Part shown: positions 12,473-27,500 of the stretch, piece after piece
How positions within the stretch are numbered: position 1 is the first letter of the stretch
How the letters are laid out: every line of letters begins with the position of its first letter
Assembly (NCBI GenBank): GCA_009176605.1
Contig: SEYY01000478.1
Coordinates: 77,844-105,343 of the forward strand
Length of the DNA stretch: 27,500 nt
Direction: 5' to 3'
Source: Armadillidium nasatum
Lineage: Eukaryota > Arthropoda > Malacostraca > Isopoda > Armadillidiidae
Program-made: the position numbers and the translations under genes
The notes under the pieces: model-generated
What the model saw: only the letters and a program-made list of their open reading frames with translations
Database searches by the model: none
What the model was told of the DNA's origin: nothing

Positions 12473-13891
12473 TATACGGGGTGAGTCGGAAGGAACACAC
12501 CAAACTATGGGAGTATATTCTATACATAAAATGTGGCCTAAAAACCCAAAAGTTGTAATCTAATTTTCATTTCTCTTCGAATTACAGCGTTCTAAAGGTG
12601 TAAGTTTAAACAGCCAATCAAATAGACTAACATATGGTAAACACAGCTAATCACCTGTCAATTATGAATTATTTTGGGGGACAACTAAGATAAAAGTGAT
12701 AAGCAATTCACTCATCTATTCAAATCTAGAATATGAGAACATGATGTTTATTTACGGTTTTTGCAACGGGAATGCTAGAGCTGCGGTTGAAGAGCAACGC
12801 CAACAGTTTCCGCATTTTAGAATTTCGTATAAAAATTTATTTACCAAAACTTTCAACACATTATGTGACACTGATAGACTTCCCACTGCGCACATAACAT
12901 ATGAACGAACTCGCAAGCAAGATGTAAATGAAGAAGGCGTTCTGGATTTAGTGGAACAGAGCCTTAAGATTATCTCGCCAAGAATTGCCGTTCAACTTGA
13001 AATTTTCCATTCAAAAGTGATTGCACATTACACGAACAGGTCTTATCAATATCACCTACAGGAGTATATGCTACACACATGCAATTTTGTCCATGGATAA
13101 TCGCTAATCTCGTTTGGTTCGATACATATTCTTTTTACCGAAGAAGAATATTTACTCGTAACAGCGTCAAAAATACCCACAACTTTCATCGACAGTCTGA
13201 CGAAAATACCCCCGAAATAGTTAAATCATGTTTTCAGCCGCGTTTTTCAGTAAACTTGTGGTGGGATTGTCAATAGTCATTTAATTAGTCCTTTCATTAT
13301 TGATAATCGCTAACAGAGAATGATATTTAAGATTGATGCAAAATGAGTTATAAGGTGTATTAAATGTTCCTTTAAACAGTAAGAAATGCTATGTACTATC
13401 AGAAAGATGGGAGCTCATTTACATTTCGATTACCAGGTCACACAATATTTAAATGGAACTTTTCCAGAATGATGGACTGGTCGAGGTGGGCCTATTAGTT
13501 GACCGCCAAGGTCACCAGACTTCACACCATTAATTTTTGTTTGAGGGACTAGTTGAAAAGTGAAGTATACAAAAGAAAAGTGGAAAATCGCAGTGCACTA
13601 ATTCGCTGTATTTTGAATGCTGCAGCTCAAATAAAAGAAAAACGAGAACTTAGGAGAGAAATAAATGCTACTCGCAGACTTGCCAGAAGAGATATAGAGG
13701 TCCATGGTGGTCCCTTTCGTATTTTTTTTTATAAAATAACTTATGTTAACCTGCTTGATCATACTTAAACCTTTGGAAAGCTGTAATTCGACGACAAATG
13801 AATATCGGATTATATTTTATTTTTTTCAAGTCAAACATTTATGTGCAAAATACACTCCTGGAGTTTGGCGAGTTCCTACTCACCCTTTATA
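12473..13891 (+). mobile_element. Mariner-like element with both termini (decayed)
   Basis: The left end reads TATACGGGGTGAGTCGGAAG. The reverse complement of the right end reads TATAAAGGGTGAGTAGGAAC. Similarity continues inwards: CACCAAACTATGGGAGTATA on the left, CGCCAAACTCCAGGAGTGTA on the right. Both ends lie at TA, the target of IS630-Tc1-mariner elements. A degenerate transposase lies between them on the plus strand. The right terminus is only a few bases from a (TA)n array. Length is about 1.4 kb, normal for an autonomous element of this superfamily, but the frame is broken. Confidence 0.88.
12697..13720 (+). pseudogene. Mariner-like transposase pseudogene inside the 12473-13891 element
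   Basis: The N-terminal block reads LEYENMMFIYGFCNGNARAA, a helix-turn-helix DNA-binding start of the type found in many arthropod mariner-related transposases. Later blocks in shifted frames read IFTRNSVKNTHNF, FQPRFSVNLWWDC, KMGAHLHFDYQVTQYL, WTGRGGPIS and PRSPDFTPL. The HDGAP-like motif around the second catalytic Asp appears as KMGAH, so that Asp has been lost. PRSPD and the DFFLWG region follow in order. The C-terminal part near 13600-13720 reads RCILNAAAQIKEKRELRREI and HGGPF. Frameshifts and stops show it is inactive. Confidence 0.8.
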
Positions 13892-13895
13892 CTGA

Positions 13896-15725
<1,830 letters not shown>

Positions 15726-15781
15726 TAGGAATGATTGTTGTTTACGGTAGACACCACCCCACAATTGTGGGAAAGGTTGTG

Positions 15782-18849
<3,068 letters not shown>

Positions 18850-18904
18850 AAAAAATTATTTTAAAAAAAAAATTTGTTGCAATCCATTTCTATATCATAA
18901 AAAG

Positions 18905-19196
18905 ATGATTACTAAAAACCTGCGAATTCTTACAGAAGAATTAAAATTGAAGATTGAATTTCAAAATAATTTAGATCCTGACATAAACTTCAAATGCACA
19001 AATTGTCATGTCAAGTTGAAAGCTTATAAACCTGCATCCATGCAATTCATTAAGTCTCCGAGTGTTTCAGCATCATCCAGCTGCAGTTCAGATATGCAGT
19101 GTAACCCTAGAGATCCTGATCATGATACAATGTATGTTGATATAGAGGAAACTAATACAACACTTGAAGCACTAAATGTTTCTCCACTAAAAATGC
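18905..19196 (+). CDS. Exon 1 of a multi-exon locus, uncharacterised Cys-rich/DDE-like family
   Basis: The open frame from 18905 encodes an N-terminal segment with a Cys-x2-Cys pair, [15 protein letters not shown], followed by a Ser-rich, then acidic stretch. That is compatible with a small zinc-binding region, perhaps completed by residues in an upstream exon I cannot find. The exon ends ...AAATGC and is followed by the near-perfect donor GTAAGT at 19197. One base is left over (phase 1), and the next exon supplies the other two. The ATG at 18905 may not be the true start: AG dinucleotides just before it (18904) and at TTCTTACAG (about 18925-18933) could be acceptors. I recognise the family only as uncharacterised animal proteins. 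Confidence 0.65.
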
Positions 19197-19454
<258 letters not shown>

Positions 19455-19604
19455 ATTCTGTTCCTGGCCACAGCAAAGCTAAATCTGTAAAGAGCAAGTA
19501 TTACAGAGCAAAAAGTGTACTGAAGTCAAAATTGGAACAAGCATTGAATGAAAAAATACATGAAGAATTGACTTCAAGTGAGGAGGCATATATAAAGCTA
19601 AAAA
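19455..19604 (+). CDS. Exon 2 of the multi-exon locus
   Basis: Only one of the three frames is open, and it is the one predicted by the phase of exon 1. It reads [20 protein letters not shown], then [20 protein letters not shown] and YIKLK. The stretch is Lys/Glu-rich, hydrophilic and probably helical. The exon ends in an A-run just before the donor GTAAGG at 19605. With the bases as given one nucleotide is left over, whereas exon 3 needs two. A single missing A in the run would restore the frame. Confidence 0.65.
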
Positions 19605-25350
<5,746 letters not shown>

Positions 25351-26371
25351 CAACGATGTTATTAGCTCTTGTGTCTCTAATTTGGAGTCTTCTGAATTCT
25401 CTACTTTATGACTTAAGCTCTCTTGCAATTCTACTACTAAATTTATTTGTTCTGTCTATTTATCTCCTAATTCTGTTGACTCTCTAAAAATCTTCGACTA
25501 TTTAAACTCCAAAATAGAGCACATTCTTTCTTCTCCTTTCTCCGAAATCATCATTTTAGGTGATTTCAATGTTCACAACCGCCAATGGCTTTTATCTAGT
25601 TCTCATGATCCAGCCGGTGAACTCGCCTACAACTTTTCTATCCAGAACAACCTTGAGCAGTTGGTGCAACTCCCTACCCCGTATCCCTGACCCCCTTGCT
25701 GAAGAACCCAACATACTTTATCTTTTCCTTACTTCTTATCCTTCTCCTTATACTGCTAAACTCTTTCCTCTTCTGGGTTCATCTGATCACCTTCTTATCT
25801 CCGTATCTTGTTTCATCTCAAAGTCTTCAGCAAAAACGGCCCCTGCCTTCGGCAATGAGACGTTTCTGACACTTCGTTGCTGCTAACTAGTCTGACTTGC
25901 GGTTGTACTTCTTTGATTTCCCATGGAATGATTATTGCTTTCGTGGGAGGGGTCCCTCGAAGTTTGCTGAGCGTATAACCGAGGTGATTCTCTCTGGCAT
26001 GGAGGCGTACATTCCATATTATTTCCCTTCTACTAAACCTAATAAACCTTGGTTTAACTCTACTTGTTCTCGCGCTATCCGCCGTAGGGATGCTGCCTTC
26101 AGAGATTACCGTCGTCTTCAAACTCCTGAAACTCATTCAATTTATATTTCATCCCGGAATCGTGAAAAATCTATTCTTCTTGTCTCCACCAAAAATGCAA
26201 TAATCTTTCTGGCTCCTCTTCCTCTTGCCCTTTCTGGCATTTTGCAAAAAATGTCAACTCTAACTTTGCTTCTTCCTCTTTCCATCCTCTACTTTATTCT
26301 GATACTACAACTGCCAGTTTACTTTCTAATGCTGAACTCTTCACTCATACTTTTGCCTCTAACTTTACCTT
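25351..26371 (+). pseudogene. Jockey-like LINE endonuclease and downstream fragment
   Basis: This is a second copy of the endonuclease region seen at about 17045-17500; the DNA is clearly similar (both contain GTGTCTCTAATTTGGAGTCT). Frames read ICSVYLSPNSVDSLKIFDYL, IIILGDFNVHNRQW with the GDFN motif intact, SHDPAGELAYNFSIQNNLEQ, EEPNILYLFLTSYPSPYT and SDHLLISVSC, the last corresponding to the SDH catalytic motif. A long frame at 25897-26373 adds FDFPWNDYCFRGRGPSKFAE, RITEVILSGMEAYIPYYF and KPWFNSTCSRAIRRRDAAF, the linker between endonuclease and RT. Frameshifts and stops are present. It ends abruptly where hAT sequence resumes. Confidence 0.82.
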
Positions 26372-26816
26372 AGCTCCTCTATACACCCACCAAAAAAAAA
26401 AAATGTTATAGTTGTAGTTTTTTGTTTTAATTTTTTTTTGTCCCAAAAGATGGATTAAGAAAAAAAAATTGATAGTTGTTCAGTTTTGGGCTTATAATAT
26501 TTTTTCCTATAACTCTGGGAACAAAAGTCTGTTACAAGTTTTTGTTGCCAGTAGAATTCTGAATATACAGTACAAATTTCAGGCCATCCCAAAAAGTGGT
26601 TTGGTCCCGCCATTCATTTGAAAATTGTCAAATTTCCAAAACGAAAAAAAAAACTTTTTAATAGTTATAGACTCAGAAAAACGCTAGAAATAGACTTTTT
26701 TCCACTGGGGAAAAAAGCTATATACACTGGAAATTTCAGGAGAATTGGCTGAAAATTTTTTTTAAAATTTTTTTTTAAATCGGATTGTCTTCTCAAGTAT
26801 AATTTCCCATTTTAAC
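26372..26816 (+). mobile_element. hAT-type element, copy C, right part (terminus lost)
   Basis: It resumes at CTCCTCTATACACCCACC, matching about 3303 onwards in copy A, and follows the right hairpin arm (ATAACTCTGGGAACAAAAGT, AAAAAGTGGTTTGG, AGAAAAACGCTAGAAATAG, GGAGAATTGGCTGAAAATTT). It reaches CATTTTAACC but not the GGCCGGGGCCC terminus; at about 26817 a palindromic sequence takes over. About 155 bp around the hairpin centre are missing relative to copy A. Confidence 0.8.
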
Positions 26817-26826
26817 CTTTGATTTT

Positions 26827-26852
26827 CAAAATCACTAAATTTAGTGATTTTG
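26827..26852. repeat. Perfect 26-bp palindrome
   Basis: The half CAAAATCACTAAA is followed immediately by its exact reverse complement. Beyond it the sequence reads CCCATCCCTG and then (TA)n, resembling the end of a small element whose terminus would be CAGGGATGGGC in reverse complement. Confidence 0.9.
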
Positions 26853-26859
26853 CCCATCC

Positions 26860-27500
<641 letters not shown>

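Noticed and set aside
25813..26136. Minus-strand open frame
   Set aside because: It is the antisense shadow of the LINE endonuclease-RT linker on the plus strand.

Overview
This is eukaryotic, intergenic-type DNA from an AT-rich, repeat-dominated animal genome. About twenty long (TA)n arrays, most around 100-160 bp and two near 270 bp, occupy roughly 2.6 kb. The space between them is mostly decayed transposable elements: Jockey-like and RTE-like LINEs, a Ty3/gypsy pol remnant, IS630-Tc1-mariner elements, a hAT-type family in several copies, and a small element bounded by TTAA. There are no operons, ribosome binding sites or other bacterial features. The element mix suits an invertebrate. An arthropod, perhaps a crustacean, is my guess at low confidence, because nothing here is diagnostic of a taxon.

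Layout. 1-2 kb: (TA)n, then a dead Jockey-like reverse transcriptase. 2.03-3.77 kb: a hAT-type element (copy A) with near-matching 8-bp flanks and a degenerate palindrome of about 870 bp inside. 3.9-5.3 kb: the 3' end of a LINE on the minus strand, then a mariner-like transposase pseudogene on the plus strand. 5.97-8.94 kb: Ty3/gypsy RNase H and integrase remnants, an acidic serine-rich frame, and an SGNH-esterase-like frame. 9.0-10.45 kb: an RTE-like LINE 3' segment split by a 606-bp piggyBac-like miniature element. 10.5-12.5 kb: TAA and TA arrays and AT-rich DNA with hAT traces. 12.47-13.89 kb: a mariner-like element with both termini. 14.0-15.7 kb: an RTE-like LINE. 16.56-17.55 kb: the 5' part of a Jockey-like LINE. 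18.9-21.3 kb: the one multi-exon gene-like locus. 21.4-22.9 kb: unrecognised repeats. 23.0-26.8 kb: hAT copies B and C, the latter broken by (TA)n and a LINE. 26.8-27.5 kb: palindrome, TA arrays and unassigned sequence.

The most gene-like locus (18905-21270) has three exons joined by good GT-AG splice signals. Its introns are filled with (TA)n. The product belongs to a family I recognise only as uncharacterised animal proteins with Cys-rich parts and an acidic core that could be DDE/RNase-H-like. Three frame breaks, two of them in A homopolymers, and a missing C-terminus mean it is either a pseudogene or a real gene spoiled by sequence errors.

The strongest structural themes are: (TA)n arrays sitting at almost every element boundary and inside both introns; a long hairpin conserved in all three large hAT copies; and an esterase-like frame in the position where an env-like gene would lie in a Ty3/gypsy element. 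Nothing here is convincingly a new functional system. No homology search could be run, so family names rest on motifs read by eye.
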